A stretch of 64,000 nt of DNA from Halicephalobus mephisto (GCA_009193035.1 SWDT01000013.1:1-64000); one strand, 5' to 3'. Counted from the first letter of the stretch, positions 25,027 to 37,890 are shown. Program-made: numbers and translations. The notes: generated from the sequence alone by a model not told the origin.

Positions 25027-25308
25027 TTGAGAGCAATTCATCAGTTAAATAATCAGAAAGAACCAAAATTAACTCTGGATATATTTAATTCAACTGGATG
25101 TTCTCCGCTTTCAGAATACCTACGAGATACTGTTTTGTTTATTAACAAATCCATTCATCAATTTAATATTGTCATAGAATTAGAACACCTTCATCTGGAA
25201 ATTAAAATGAGACCACCAGTAGATCGATCTGTTGCCTCTTTTATATACGACATCCTGCTTCCAAAAAGTCACCTTATCAACCAAATATCCAGATTCTTTA
25301 TATCATGA
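25027..25308 (+). other. Open coding-like stretch, uncertain
   Basis: An uninterrupted plus-strand frame of 93 codons, with no ATG at its start, contains mixed-charge sequence (HLEIKMRPPVDRSVASFIYD). It could be an exon or remnant of a gene of the same general type as the one at 21.4-22.4 kb. No splice-supported model could be built. Confidence 0.2.
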
Positions 25309-28088
25309 GTTTCTCATAATCTACCAAACAGCTGTTCCACTATTTTTATGTATTCGTTAGAGTGGCAGTCTGCTATTCTGATATCATTTCCTTTCTAAAG
25401 ATGAAGAATTCATCGATTTTATAAAAGTCTAATTACAAAGTGTTGAGACCGAAAGAAATTATAAGGATGCTTCTGCTTAATAGTTAGTTTTTTGTTTTAA
25501 AAGATAATCAGTAAGAAGGAAAATGCTTTAATGTGAATGAAAGAGAAATAGACATGCATAATTTCCACTTTAATTCTCAGGTGTTTGTCTCTGACATTTA
25601 CAACGAGGATTACACCGAATCAAGAGTTTGTTACCATGATATTAGTATAATCATCCTCATGTGATGATTTAGTTGTATTCACGGTTTTATATATGTTAGA
25701 CACGTATATGCAAACGAAAATCTTATTCATAATCAAAATTAATTTCCATATTTCTGTTTCCGGTCATAATATGTCAATCATATTGTAGAAATTGTTAATC
25801 AAAAGCTGTGTTTTACTTAATCCTATGAGAGCTCAAGGAAATTAATCTTACTCGAGAAGATTGGACACCTATAGTTTCCGGTACTTCGTGTTATTTGTAA
25901 GGAATTTTCCCAGATAAATTAAAGATTAATCTCATAATGAGGGTCATCTACATTGTGTAGGAATAATAAAAATCATCATTTTGTCTGATCTGTTAAAATT
26001 AAACAATTATCATCAATAAACAGAAAACGTGAAAAACAAAAAGACACTTTTAATTGTTTGCTTGTAATTGCGAAATTTTAAGACACTGATTGTCGGTGAA
26101 TGAGTAAAACTTTTTTAATACTATAATTTTAAACTTTATATTTGTTCCTCATCTTGAGTGGCTCTATAAGTCTTCAGAAACCTAATTGTCATATTAACTG
26201 CAGTATATAATAGTTTTACCTGTTGGTCTCCAATTACACAAGGGAAATCATGAGGTAATCTAATTTTCAAAGGTTTAAATAACTTAATTATCAAACATAC
26301 TAAGAATCCAATAATCGCACAAAATATATTTCTCTCATGTGCCAAATCACATTTTTATTAAATTATAGTTTTCTGCTCATGATTATAAAAATAAAAGTTT
26401 TACTTTTAGTAACGTTATGAAAGTTGCTTCACAAAAAGGTCAAGCGTCTGTAATAAAGGTGTAATTTCTGACAAAGTTATAGACTTCATAATTGGTGTTT
26501 CATCTACTTATTTGATATTCCAAATCACAGAGTAGACAAAGTCCTAATCAAATTCCTTCTATTTCTTTAAAACTATATTTCTGTTTGTAAATTTACGCAT
26601 TGCAATTTCGACATTTTTACAAAATAGCTATCATTGTAATTTTCAGCTTTTTTGAAACATTTAGATGGCAGCGTTTGTGAGAATCATTGATTAAGCTGCA
26701 ATGAAAATGTATTACTTCATTTGTAGTGTGAAAGACTTCAATTTTCTAATTGAATAGGCGTGCTGATTTGATGTTTACGAAAAACTCAGATCTTATGTCA
26801 TCTTTAGTTACGTTGTAACCTATTACTGTTTCACAAAAATATTTTCTTCTTAAACCAACGGTTAGTGACGAAATTTTGCTTCTAAAATTGATTCTAAAAA
26901 ATTCCTTTTTTATTTTTTCATTTAGCAATTATTAGATTTATACTTGGTTGCGGCTTTCTTTTGTATGATGTCATGAACCTTGTACGGTAGAAACCATTAA
27001 ATCTACTTTCTTAGAATGCCGTGTATGTCGAGTCTAACTTTTGCAAGTTGAGTAATTTCATCTTTGTTAAATTAACGCACTCATTAACTACGTCATTTAT
27101 GTTGAAATTACTGTATTTTTGTTCTGATTTCGAATAACTTTTATTTTAATAAAGTGGAGGTTGCTCTGAGACGGAATAATTGTTTTCGAAAAACATAATC
27201 TTTTTAAAAATAAAGTTTTGTATTCATGAAGCGGATGTTTGGAAATTTAGATTTTTTTACTTCCGAAACTTTTTTGAGAATTAAATTTGAAAATTAAAAA
27301 AACAGATGTCGAAATAATAGATGAAGTTATTTGTTTTTAGAATTAAATTTAAAGTTTTCTTTTGGAAAATATTGTTTTTGAATTTCTCTACTATTGTGTT
27401 GATGTCTGTTCATAACTCATTGAAATTTAAACTTTTCATAAATGTCACTATTTAATCTTTCTATTATGACTCAATTTATTGTCTGCTGGTTACCTTCATT
27501 AAGAATATTTTGCAATTCGAACCTCAGCAGTTCCCATTTCTCTGCTTTCAAAAAGCTCAGATGGTCTCCACGACGACCAACAGAAGTTGCGGTTGGCAAA
27601 ACTTAACCATGTACACTGTAGAACCTTGTACTTTCGTGAACGTGGTTCTTGGATGAATCGATACCTTTAAAATACTTATAAAAAATGAAAAATCTTCATG
27701 TCAGAATTCATCTTTTTTATTTAATTTTTCGTGGTTGGAACTTTACTGATTTGTTGGATTTTTTATTTTTTCAAATATTTTGCACTAATTGGAAAATTGT
27801 TTCCTTAATGAATCGCTTTTAATATGTAAACAAACAAATTGAAAAATTTGTTAATTATTTTTCGGTCAAAAATCAGTTTTTATATGTTATAGTTCCTAGT
27901 TATATAGTAATTTATTTTTTCTGCATTGATACCATTTTTATTATAATATATAGTAATTATAACTTTGCATTTGTAAAGAATCTTTAGTTTCCAACATTTC
28001 TTCCGTGTTTTTCATAAGACCAAGAATTCAACTGGAACTTCTAGGCCCCTCCCCTCGTGCCTTTTCAAAGAGTTGTTAGCTTTCCTCA
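25309..28088. other. Long AT-rich intergenic region
   Basis: No gene supported. Short open frames at 26136-26345 and 26746-26928 (minus) lack ATG or splice evidence. The last 60 nt before 28089 include a pyrimidine-rich stretch and CTTTTCAAAG just upstream of the G-alpha start. Confidence 0.4.
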
Positions 28089-30793
28089 ATGGGCAATTGT
28101 GAGTCTTCATCTACTGAGAAACAGGTCCATCCTCTGAAGCTGACTGATATCGAACAAGGGCTTGGAGGAGGGGGATCGTCTTCTGTCGGGATCCCTCAAC
28201 AAAGAGAAGTTCAGCTTGTTCACGAAGTTAAAATGCCTTTTTCAAGGCCGATTACGAGTAAACCTGGGGATAATGTAATTGATCCAGCTAAAGCTTCTCA
28301 GATTAACAAACAGATTGAAGATCAACTTATTAAAGACTTTCGGTCGATGGAAAAAGTCATTAAATTATTGCTGCTTGGTAGGCTAATAATTTTTAACTTT
28401 TTTAAATTCCACCTTTCAAGGACCAGCTGAATCTGGCAAATCTACAGTACTCAAACAGATAAGGTAAGCATGTGATTTTCATGTGGTGTACAACCTAGGT
28501 GAAACTTTCACGGTGACATTTTATTTCGGAGTATGAATAAGTAATTTTAATTATCAACAGTATTGATAAAACCGAAAATACAATTTTATTCAAATTTAAA
28601 CATGATTAATTTTAGGATAATTCATTTGGATGGATTTTCCACTGGAGATTTGAGGGACAGAAGACCATTGATCTTCAAAAATGTTTACGAAGCGCTTGTC
28701 CAGATTATTAACGGGTTAAGAACACTGCAAGTTTTTCTTCCAGCATCTATTGAGGTTTGTTTTATCGAAAAATTATAAACCTTTCGTCAGTACTATTTCG
28801 AAGGTTGAATATGTCCATAATCTTAAAACGAAAATTTCCCATCATGATGACAATTGTATTGAAACTATTGTACTTTTAAAATGTTTTATCAACTTCAAAT
28901 CAAAAGCTACCATGTCCAAAAATCCTGTCAGACATATTTTGTAATCCAAAATTGGAAATTACAGTAGTTAAAAAACCATATTAGGTCGTTATGTCGCTTA
29001 ATAACACTCTAACTCCAATTAAAAAACTAAAATACCAAAGGAAATAGAATAAAGACCATTACTAGGTTCAAATGGACTCTTGATCTTATTCCTGAATTCC
29101 TCTAATCCTTCTTAATCTTTCAGGCAGACATCAACGAGTTTTTAACCTTTTTTACCAACTACGATTTTTCAAATACAATGGGATTCCCCAGACAAATGTA
29201 TCCAGTAATAAAACGGATATGGGCAGAAGAGAAGGTCAAAGATATTTATAACCATAGAAGCGATGTATATGTAATGGATTGCGCTAAATAGTAAGTTCCA
29301 CCTGTTGTTTTATGTTGAGTCCTCAGGGATTGTGGAGCACATGTCAGAAATGTAATGTAACTGCTAGTACGAAGCTGTGGTAGACAATACAGTAGAAAGC
29401 AGATATGACAATGATATGACGTCTTTGGGTCTCTCCTATACCCTATACATAAAAAAGCACATTCAAACGGTTCTGATGAATCAGACACATTACATTTAGT
29501 GTACCGATGCATTAAATATGATGTATCTGATTCATCAGAGTCGTTTTAATTATCAGGGCATTATATAGCAATGTCCTTTTTGTGTAATACAGATCGTTAA
29601 TTATTCATTAATAGACTCTAAGGCCATGTTAGTAATCAGTTTAATTCCTATCCACAGGACTCCACAATTCCTAACATAGGAGATTAAAAATGACAAAAAG
29701 TCGAAGTTTTGTTGTACTAAAAGTAGGAAATTTCAGTTTTTTGGACGCGTTGGATAGAGTTTGTGATTCCAACTACACTCCTACTACTAACGATATTCTG
29801 CTCTCGAGACAAGAGACAATTGGGGTCTCCGAGATCAGGTACACCTACAAAGATTTGGAGTTCAGAATCTTCGACGTGGGAGGACAGAAGACAGAAAGAA
29901 GAAAATGGATTCACGTGTAAGTTCAAACTACCATATCACAATTTTTCCGAAAATTTAACTTTACTGTTTAATTCAAAACAATTGTATCACATTTGTGTTG
30001 CAATTCTGAATCTGATTTCGGAATCAATAGTTGACCTTTAGAACCCTGAATTCTGAAGACTAGTTCCGAATTCTAAGATCATTTAAAATCTCGTACCAAG
30101 GTCCCAAAAATATGGAAATTTGCCTACAGTAACTTTTAAAACCTCATATAAAAATCCAAAGTTATTTAATCAGTAAAAATTGAAACAAATGTCTGGGACA
30201 CAATTTTTGCAACATAGTTAAAAATAGAATTCTACTTGTGGGAAATTTGTTATTTTTAAATCATGTAAAATTACTATTTTCAGATTCGACATGTGTTCGG
30301 CAGTGTTCTTCATTGCTGCTATTTCCGAATACGATCAGTTCATGAGAGAAGACAACTCTACCGTAAGTTAACTTTAAAATTAATTTTCTTCATCGAATCT
30401 CCTCCAGAATCGTCTCATAGACGCCTTGCATTTGTTCAAGTGGATCGGAAACAACGACCTCTTCAAAAAAGTTCAGATGATTTTGTTCCTCAACAAAAAA
30501 GACGTTTTTGCAGAAAAAATAGGAAAGATTCCTCTTACCGTATGCTTCCCGAATTACCGATGTAAGAAATTTAATTCAATTCGGAAGTTAAGATTATATT
30601 TTTAGACAAAAATGATTACAAGAATGCCACAATATATATTCAGAAAAAATTTGAGCAACAGATTCAGAACAAAACGAAGATGATTTACGTCCATTTGACC
30701 TGTGCAACAGATACTGATCAAGTTCAATTTTTACTTAACAGCGTAACTGACATGATTATCGCTGAAAATTTCAAACAAACGGGAGTTATTTAA
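28089..30793 (+). CDS. Heterotrimeric G-protein alpha subunit with N-terminal extension
   Basis: Eight exons: 28089-28377, 28421-28463, 28616-28754, 29124-29290, 29737-29916, 30284-30362, 30408-30561, 30606-30793; 1239 nt, 412 residues. All GTPase motifs are present: P-loop GPAESGKST (usually GAGESGKST), arginine/threonine switch I in LLSRQETIG, DVGGQ in switch II, NKKD, and TCATDT. The P-loop starts at about residue 96, where typical alpha subunits have it near 40, so there is an extra stretch of about 55 residues (glycine/serine-rich after GLGGGGSSS). MGNC at the N-terminus suits myristoylation and palmitoylation. The C-terminus KQTGVI lacks the -4 cysteine of Gi/Go proteins. This is a nematode-specific class (gpa genes); GPA-14-like is a possibility I cannot verify. 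Confidence 0.9.
29309..29680. repeat. Foldback (inverted-repeat) sequence inside a G-alpha intron
   Basis: Within intron 4, the left arm (TATGTT ... GGGATTGTGGAG, 29311-29336) is inverted at the right end (to 29680). At the centre, 29465-29547 forms a hairpin whose ~30-nt arms share TCTGATGAATCAGA-type sequence with few mismatches around a ~20-nt loop. It resembles a MITE or a hairpin-forming insertion. No flanking duplication was established. Confidence 0.5.
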
Positions 30794-30899
30794 AATTTTA
30801 TTTTTATAAAATATGTTAAAGAAGCAAATACAAGTTAAAAATTTGTGGTTCAATTTGACTTTTGTAAAAACATTTTAAAACTTCTTTTTGAACCTTTTT

Positions 30900-32021
30900 T
30901 TAGTTGCTTTGAGTGGGGGAAGCTGGACGAGACGGGGGTTTAGGGGTGTGTCCGAGGGGAGCACATTGTCCAGTACAGATGGCTCCTTGACGATATTTCT
31001 GGAGAGGTTTCAAGTCATCTCCAACTTCATAATCGACACGTCCAATTCCATTAAGTCCAACAGTTTCATCAAAAAGTTGTTTCCCGTCGGCATCAAAAGT
31101 AGTTACATGCCAGTTTCCGATGCCACATTCATCGGCTTTTTGCTGGAACGTTTGACGGTCAAGTTTCTTGGTGAAAATCCAACTACAAAAAATGGAAGAT
31201 TAATGTTCGTATGATAAAGAAACATTAAACGAATCTTTTAATTGGTCGTTAATGTTTCCGTTTCATATTAAGTTAATAGAAATTTTAGAATTTTCTATGT
31301 TAACATGGTCTACTTGATCTAGAGTATTTAAATAAAATTTTTTACATTCCTCAAGTCCAAGCTTCGTATTACCAAAGTTCACGACCAGACTTTGAAGTTA
31401 TTTTCTGAATTTCCACGTTAACGGAAAACCTTAATTTTTCTACCTCAAAGAATTCATCATTACATTCCATCAATCTAGTTAAGATAGTGTACAATTGTTT
31501 GAAATAGAAATAATCTAAAATTTCTTAACGAGACAAATTCGATCTTTGAGTATCAACTTTGAATATTAACTTTGAATATTAACTTAAACTATTAATTTTA
31601 ACCATCAATTTTGATTTCGATCTTTGACTATTAACTTGAACTATTAACTTTGAATATTAACTTTGACCATCAACTTTGACTTTGATCTTTGACTATCAAC
31701 TTAAACTATTAACTTGGACTATCAACTTTGGTTTCAAATTTTGACAGTCAACTTTGACCTTTGAATATCAACTTTGATAATACGAACTACGTGTTCTTCT
31801 TTTTTCTCATTGTCTACGATTACTATAACAATTCTCATTTTAACAATTGCGGAAAATTAAATACAAAAAAAAATTCAAACTTGCCGGCTGGATTTCTGTC
31901 CATTTGGAGCCGTGACTTGGGCTTGGAACTTTTTTCCAGTTTCTGATTTCACGTGGACGATGATGTTACAAGCAAAAGTAGCACCAATAACGGCGAAAAA
32001 CAAGAAAATTAAAAATTTCAT
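30900..32021 (-). CDS. Small secreted nematode protein (UPF0375/ULE-like?)
   Basis: Two exons, 31885-32021 and 30900-31182, 139 residues. The ATG at 32021 starts a signal peptide (MKFLIFLFFAVIGATFA) followed by CNIIVHVKSETGKKFQAQV and TAPNGQKSS. The second exon gives WIFTKKLDRQTFQQKADECG, then GRVDYEVGDDLKP and RQGAICTGQCAPLG, with a proline/serine-rich tail. Two or more cysteine pairs suggest an extracellular fold. The general pattern recalls the small UPF0375 family of nematode secreted proteins, from memory only. Only a GC donor (CG|GCAAGT at 31885/31884) keeps the reading frame to the TTTTGTAG acceptor at 31183; the nearby GT option (CAA|GTTTG) leads to a stop. The intron is 702 nt and contains a minisatellite. 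Confidence 0.7.
31545..31790. repeat. Degenerate minisatellite in the secreted-protein intron
   Basis: Roughly a dozen imperfect copies of a 12-24 nt phrase of the type AACTTTGACTATTAACTTTG, with internal variation (gaccatcaac, gaatattaac). Confidence 0.75.
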
Positions 32022-33589
32022 CTTTATTCTGAAATACAAACTAATTTTATTTTTCGAAATTTGACTTTATTTAATTGCGCAAAAAACCGGAAAATAAAAA
32101 GTTTCAAAAAAACATCACTATCTTACACATTAAAGCTCAAGGTCAACAAATCAAACAAAATCCACAAACCAGACTTTTCTGTTTTTTTCACTTTTATAGT
32201 GATTCATCCTGATCCACTAAGAACCAATCAATCTACCAATGTCGGAAAAATAAACAAGTGGATAACAGTTGTTGAATAGACGGATTGATTCTTGGACTTT
32301 CGAAATACATTATTAAAAGAAAATGAATAACATCCGGACATGTGTCTAGAGTTACAAATGAGAATATTCACAGGAGAACACAGTATTTTAAAGGATTACT
32401 TGTTTTGTCGTGGAGATGTGGTCTCCATGACTGAAAATATCCAGAACACCTGAGGCTGGACAGTCCTCTCTCTCTATTGAAGAATATAAAAAGGAACACA
32501 TCACGGCAGACGGAGTTTCTGGATGTTGTACTTAAATATTTAATTTTTTCATACATTTTTTATTAGGTACAAGTATAATATAACAGTTTCTAAAAGAAAT
32601 TCAAGCAGATTCAGACCAAGAAGAATCGATTTGAAAAATAATAATCGTTCCAGTGCTGAGGTTTATGGAAAATTCAACATCAAAATCATTGAATTTTTAC
32701 ACAGAAAATTAGATAAATTAATTTGTCCGAATGTTGCTCGCAAATTGCAGATTTGATTTTGATGTCGAGTTTTTTGTAAATGTAAGCATAAAAATACCGA
32801 TCAATCTGCCAAAATGTTGCTCGCAGATTGCGGATTTGATTTTGATGTCGAGTTTTTTGTGAATTTCAGCAAGGTATAGTTCAAAAATGAACCTAAATAT
32901 AAATTTTTCTTTTAATCAAACTTTTAAAAACTACATCAACACGAATTTCCAAAACTTTCCAGTCAGAACCAAAGTTGTAAAATTGTTTATTTCCTTCTAC
33001 AAGATCCCAAAAATGTCAAAAATCTTACATAATCTGGTCCGAAAACTGTAACTAATGCATTTTGCCCAAGGCAAGCTGTTTTGTTCGTAAAAAAAGTGAC
33101 GAATTTGACATAAATTTACAATTAATTAGATACTTTGTCGTTGATTTTTAACGGAACTAACGACTCCCTGTTTGGGTACCCAGGAAAATCGAAAATAATA
33201 TATATATTTTTTTTCAATCATATGTTTAAATTTCGTTTTTGACACGTGATTGAAAAAGTATAAATCCGAAAGAATTTTGCAATTTTTTATTATTAAAATT
33301 TTGTTTTTCTAATTTCCTATAATTTTGTAGACGATTTTAGAACGTTCCAGAATCCAGTCGAAAATTTCGGAATTATCTGAAATATCGAATTTCAGGTTGT
33401 GTGACATTCGTGATTTAAGTATTTATTTTTCAATTTTGACAAGTTTAATTCAAAAATTTAAAAAATATTTAAAGTATTTTTACATTTTTATATGAAATTT
33501 TAAAAATCATTTTAGATAAATTTTATTTTTGTAAAAAATTCCAAAATAAAATTTTAAATGTTCTTAGAACTGAGGAATTAGTCTTCAGA
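32022..33589. other. AT-rich spacer with a duplicated motif
   Basis: No gene seen. 32735-32780 and 32815-32860 are two copies of a segment containing AATGTTGCTCGCA and TTTGATTTTGATGTCGAG. These relate to the TTGCGCGCAA array at 42.6-42.9 kb. Confidence 0.5.
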
Positions 33590-34150
33590 AATCAGAATTT
33601 TGGAAGTTAAATATTGATTCTGACTTCAGATTCAGAATCTACAGGTTTGATTACTTTATTTTAGGTAATTTTTTTTTATTTTAGTTGATGAATTGAAATA
33701 TATATAATTGGGACACAAGTATCAGGTAAGCAATTTTAAACATGTTTAAATTTAAATAACAAATATTTAAATGAGGTACTCAGAACTGTAGATTCTGAAT
33801 CTCAAGTCAGATTTCAAAATTCTGGTGGTTAATTATTGATTCTGACTTCAGATTCAGAATCTACAGGTTTGATTACTTCATTTTAGGTAATTTTTTTTAT
33901 TTTAGTTGATGAATTGAAACACATATAATTGGGGCACAAGTATCAGGTAAGCAATTTTAAACATGTTTAAATTTAAATAACAAATATTTAAATGAGGTAT
34001 TCAGAGCTGTAGATTCTGAATCTCAAGTCAGATTTCAAAATTCTGGTGGTTAATTGTTGATTGTGACTTCAGATTCAGAATCTACAGGTTTGATTACTTT
34101 ATTTTAGGTAATTTTTAGTTTTAACTGATGAATTGGAAATATATATTTAG
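33590..34150. repeat. 222-bp tandem repeat, about three copies
   Basis: The phrase TGATTCTGACTTCAGATTC starts at 33614, 33838 and 34059 (as TGATTGTGAC in the last copy), giving periods of 224 and 221. Copies are highly similar, including AGGTAAGCAATTTTAAACA between units. Confidence 0.85.
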
Positions 34151-34797
34151 GACACAAATGTCACATAACAAAATCCCAAAATTCCCGTTGAGACGATTTT
34201 GTAACAACAATACTTTTTTATTTTTTACAATTTGATAATTGTTAATCCCTTGTTATTGCTTTTGATTTCACACTATTTCCCTGATCTCATAAATCTTTAC
34301 GACAATGGAATTCTGCTGTTTACTTTGATCTCGATCGTCAACTTTCTCATGCATCATTTGATCTAATCCTCTTGTTTTCCGTAAATCTCGAAATCTCCGT
34401 TTTTCTGGAGATGACTTGTCTCTTCGCTTTGATCTGTTTTCTGTTGCAATATTTCAAGATTCCTCTCGAAAAATAAACATGTCTAAATATAAATCCAATA
34501 TCAGCATATTTGTTCTCAAATGTTGTCGGAAGTTCACATGTCTAGGAAACGAGTCAGATTATGGTAATACATACGGAGATTAACAGTCGGTACCATTGTA
34601 TTAACTTTGAACTGTGACTAGGATTATCAACTAGGTGCTTTCCTGCCATAGTGCTGGTGTGATCGAGAACAAGAAAATTAATTTTTTTGTATTCGTAAAA
34701 AATGGAAATCGATCGGCAGATACGTTTTTAAATAAAGCAAAATTCAAACAGAAACTTTTGTCAAACACTGTCTACACCCTCAGGGAACCTACAAAAG
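34151..34797. other. Spacer, no gene seen
   Basis: Somewhat less AT-rich at 34280-34480 but without a supported reading frame. Confidence 0.3.
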
Positions 34798-34893
34798 TCA
34801 CAATTCGATTTCCTTTTTGAAAATACCTGTCAGGATAGGAATCAGAAGTAGAATGATAATCATTACTAGAACAATAAGATACAATTTATACAT
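34798..34893 (-). CDS. Possible micropeptide L1, 31 residues
   Basis: ATG at 34893; reads MYKLYLIVLVMIIILLLIPI, then LTGIFKKEIEL. It is essentially one hydrophobic helix with a short basic/acidic tail. A TTGTAG splice-acceptor-like site lies four bases before the ATG. The last residues come from sequence outside the repeated block. Coding status is unproven. Confidence 0.3.
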   Translation of the reverse strand: MYKLYLIVLVMIIILLLIPILTGIFKKEIEL

Positions 34894-35225
34894 TTTCCTA
34901 CAAGACAACCAAGAATGTTATTCATGGCCTACAGTACTCCACGTTCCCTGATGTTCAAATTATCTTCTCAAACCCTCTGCTACTCTAGTTTTTGTCTCAA
35001 TAACAAATAATAGATTTGATTATATTGATCACAAACTAGCTGTCAGGATAGGAACCAGAAGTAGAATGATAATCATTAGTAGAACAATAAGATACAATTT
35101 ATGCATTTTCCTACACAAGGCAACCAAGAATGCCACTCATACCCTACAGTACTCCACGTTCCCTGATGTTCAAGTTATCTTCTCAAACCCTCTCTCCTAC
35201 TCTAGTTTTCTATTTCAACACTGAC
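34827..35225 (-). repeat. Left arm of a 400-bp inverted repeat, two micro-ORF units
   Basis: Two tandem ~200-bp units on the minus strand, repeated in inverted orientation at 39605-39998. Each unit has a conserved ~120-nt leader (with GAGTAGCAGAGGGTTTGAG-type sequence and GTGGAGTACTGTAGG), a TCTTGTAG|GAAAATG-like junction, then a short hydrophobic reading frame. Both outer boundaries end precisely at CCTATCCTGACAG. Confidence 0.85.
35029..35106 (-). CDS. Possible micropeptide L2, 25 residues
   Basis: ATG at 35106; reads MHKLYLIVLLMIIILLLVPI, then LTASL and stop. Differences from L1 (H/Y, L/V, V/I) are conservative. Confidence 0.3.
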   Translation of the reverse strand: MHKLYLIVLLMIIILLLVPILTASL

Positions 35226-36440
35226 CAAAATCCATAATTCATAAAAAGGATGTAATTAAACTTTGCCTTTCACCAGATTGCGGAACAAAGACCAGGTCCT
35301 TGTTGGCAAAAGAAAATTATCGAAAATGGCGCTATTGACAAAAAGCAAATTTGTCACAAGTTCATCAATGAACTAAATACTTTTTTGTCGACTTTCGAAC
35401 AATTTTTTATGAAATATCTTAAAAAATGACATTTTTTAGCGTATTAATTTGAATTCAATTTTCCCAATTTGCAAAAAATTATAAATTTTATCGTTTATTT
35501 AATTTTTTAAAATATTTATTATTTCAAATTTTAACGGTTTTTTAAATAGTTTAAATTTCACTTTTTAATAAGTAATTTTTTAAAATATTTATTATTTCAA
35601 ATTTTAACGGTTTTTTAAATTTAATTTTTTAAAAATATTTAAATAGTTTAAATTTCACTTTTTAATAAGTAATTTATTTAATTTTTAAAATATCTATCAT
35701 TTTATTTTTATTTTAAATTTTAATAACTTTTTTATTAAATATCTCTAAAAACATTCCTTGTTAAATTAACTTTATTAAAATTTCCTATTTTATAACCGAA
35801 TAATAATTTCACGATTTTCGGACTTTTTCGTCACTAAAAATTCACCATTTTTAATCCTATTATCCAAGTTAACAGTTTTTTATTTAATAATTTTCTAAAA
35901 ATATGTTTTATTAAATTTATTTTTTTAAATTTTTTATTTAATAATAAATATTTTTAATTTTTGAAATTTTGTATGTTTAAAATTATTCAACATTTGAATT
36001 CTATTTTAAATTTTAACAATCTTTTTATTTAATAATTTTCTAAAAATATGTTTTATTAAATTTATTTTTTAAATTTTCTATTTAATAATTTTCTAAAAAT
36101 ATGTTTTATTAAATTAGTTTATTTTTTATTTATTTCAAAAATATTAATTTTGAACTTTTTTATTACCAAAAATATTTACTTTTTTACATCCGTTTCTAAA
36201 AAAATATTTAAACAAAAATTAACTTTTAACTTTTTTAACTTTATGACGAAATATCCAATTATTTTATGATTTTTAATTTTTTTGCCATTACGAATGTTTA
36301 CTACTCCAATCTTGTTTTTAAGTTAACAACTTTCCTCATCAAATATCATTTTTAAATCGACTTTTAACTTTTTTCGTAAAACACTAAATATTTCGTAATT
36401 TTTAAATTTTTTATCATCACTTGACACTTCAGAATCTGGT
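35226..36440. other. Very AT-rich low-complexity region
   Basis: Long runs of T and A with degenerate tandem phrases (AAATATTTATTATTTCAAAT around 35500-35700). No gene seen. Confidence 0.6.
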
Positions 36441-36683
36441 TCATCCCCTCCGTGGTGGAGCAGATTCTTCAGGCGCCTTCTGTATTCCTCGCGGTTTCTG
36501 ACGAGTTGATGCTACTGTTTCCCAATCGTGTCCTCCATGTCCTTGTGTCATCTGTTGGGAGGGGGGTCTTCCTTGAGGTCGCTTGAAGTTGTAGGGCCAC
36601 CAGAATGTTGTTCTAGTTGTCCATCTGTTGTCTTCTCGTCTTGCGACGTGTCCGGTCCACTTCAGCTTCTTCTTTTTTATCAT
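36441..36683 (-). mobile_element. 3' fragment of an RTE-type non-LTR retrotransposon
   Basis: A minus-strand frame reads KKKLKWTGHVARREDNRWTT, then TTFWWPYNFKRPQGRPP and a tryptophan-containing tail. This is the conserved C-terminal segment that follows the reverse transcriptase in RTE-like elements (WxGHVARxxDNRW, KRPxGRPP). Only about 80 residues remain, so it is a truncated inactive copy. Confidence 0.8.
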
Positions 36684-37450
36684 AAATTATTCCAATTTTG
36701 CTTCTTAAATTAAAAACTTTTTTATCGAATATCTTTTTTAAATTTTTTTTCTATCGAAATACTAATTATATTATAATTTTATAAATTTTATATATTTATA
36801 AATATCTACAGTTCCAATTTTGTTTCTTAAATTAAAAACTTTTTTATCGAATATCTTTTTTAAAATGACTTTTAACTTTTCTACTTCATGACGAAATATC
36901 AATTATCTCATAATCTTTAATTTTTTTACATCTAAAAACATCCACTACTCCAATCCTACTTCCTAAATTAACAACTTTTTTTATTGAATATTTTTTAAAA
37001 TTTTCCCTGTCGAAATATTAACTAATAATTTTTAATTTTTTATACCTATAAAAACTCACTACTCCAATCCTATCCCTTAAATTAACAGCTTTTTTATTAA
37101 ATATTTTTCTTAAATTATTAGTTAATATTTCGACAGGAATTTTACATACCTACAAGCATCCACTATTCCAATCTTACTTTCTAAATTGACACCTTTTTTA
37201 TTAAATATTTTTTAATTAAGTTTTTTTTAATTATTATTTAATATTTTAACAGAAATTTTACATACCTACAAGCATCCACTACTCCAATCTTACTTTCTAA
37301 ATTGACAACTTTCTCCATCCAGTATCCATTGCAAAATTAACTTCTTTAAAGTTCCGTCTCTTAACAAAGTGCTCAAATATCGCATAATTTTTGAACTTTT
37401 CTTGTCATTACAAACGTCCACCATTCCAGCCATATTTCTCAATTTCCGTT
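36684..37450. repeat. Degenerate AT-rich tandem repeat
   Basis: About six imperfect copies of a 110-140 bp phrase containing TCCACTACTCCAATC and TTAAATTAACAACTTTTTTAT; earlier degenerate copies reach back to about 35750. Confidence 0.7.
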
Positions 37451-37890
37451 CGACAGACGTAGACTAATTCTTCGTTGATACTTTTTTTATGAAAACAAGT
37501 TTTTTGAATTTCTTTCTCGATTTTGACAATTCCTTTACCTGCCCAAATTCAGTTTTTTAAACATTGTTTTCTATTTTTTGGAAACTTTATTTTTTATCGT
37601 TTTTATTGTTTTTTATTTTCTCCAAAAAATCAGTTTTGAATAAAATTGGGCGTTCACTACACCACTTGAGGATTTTTCGGATTAAATCCTCAAACTTTTT
37701 CATAAAAGGATCCAACTTGAAACTCGTTTTAGTGCAAAAAACGTGTTTTTCGAAAGATCCATTGAGAAGTTTATTTTGGACATGGATCTGGAAAAATATC
37801 CCTTAACAACCAATCAATGATTTTATAAAACTTCGTTATATTCGTTGCGGGAGTATTTTATTTGACTTTTGAATTCTTTGGAAAAAAGTT

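Noticed and set aside
26136..26345. 69-codon minus-strand frame with a hydrophobic segment
   Set aside because: No ATG at its start and no splice-supported extension.
29246..29512. Minus-strand frame inside the G-alpha gene
   Set aside because: It covers exon 4 antisense and the intronic foldback sequence.
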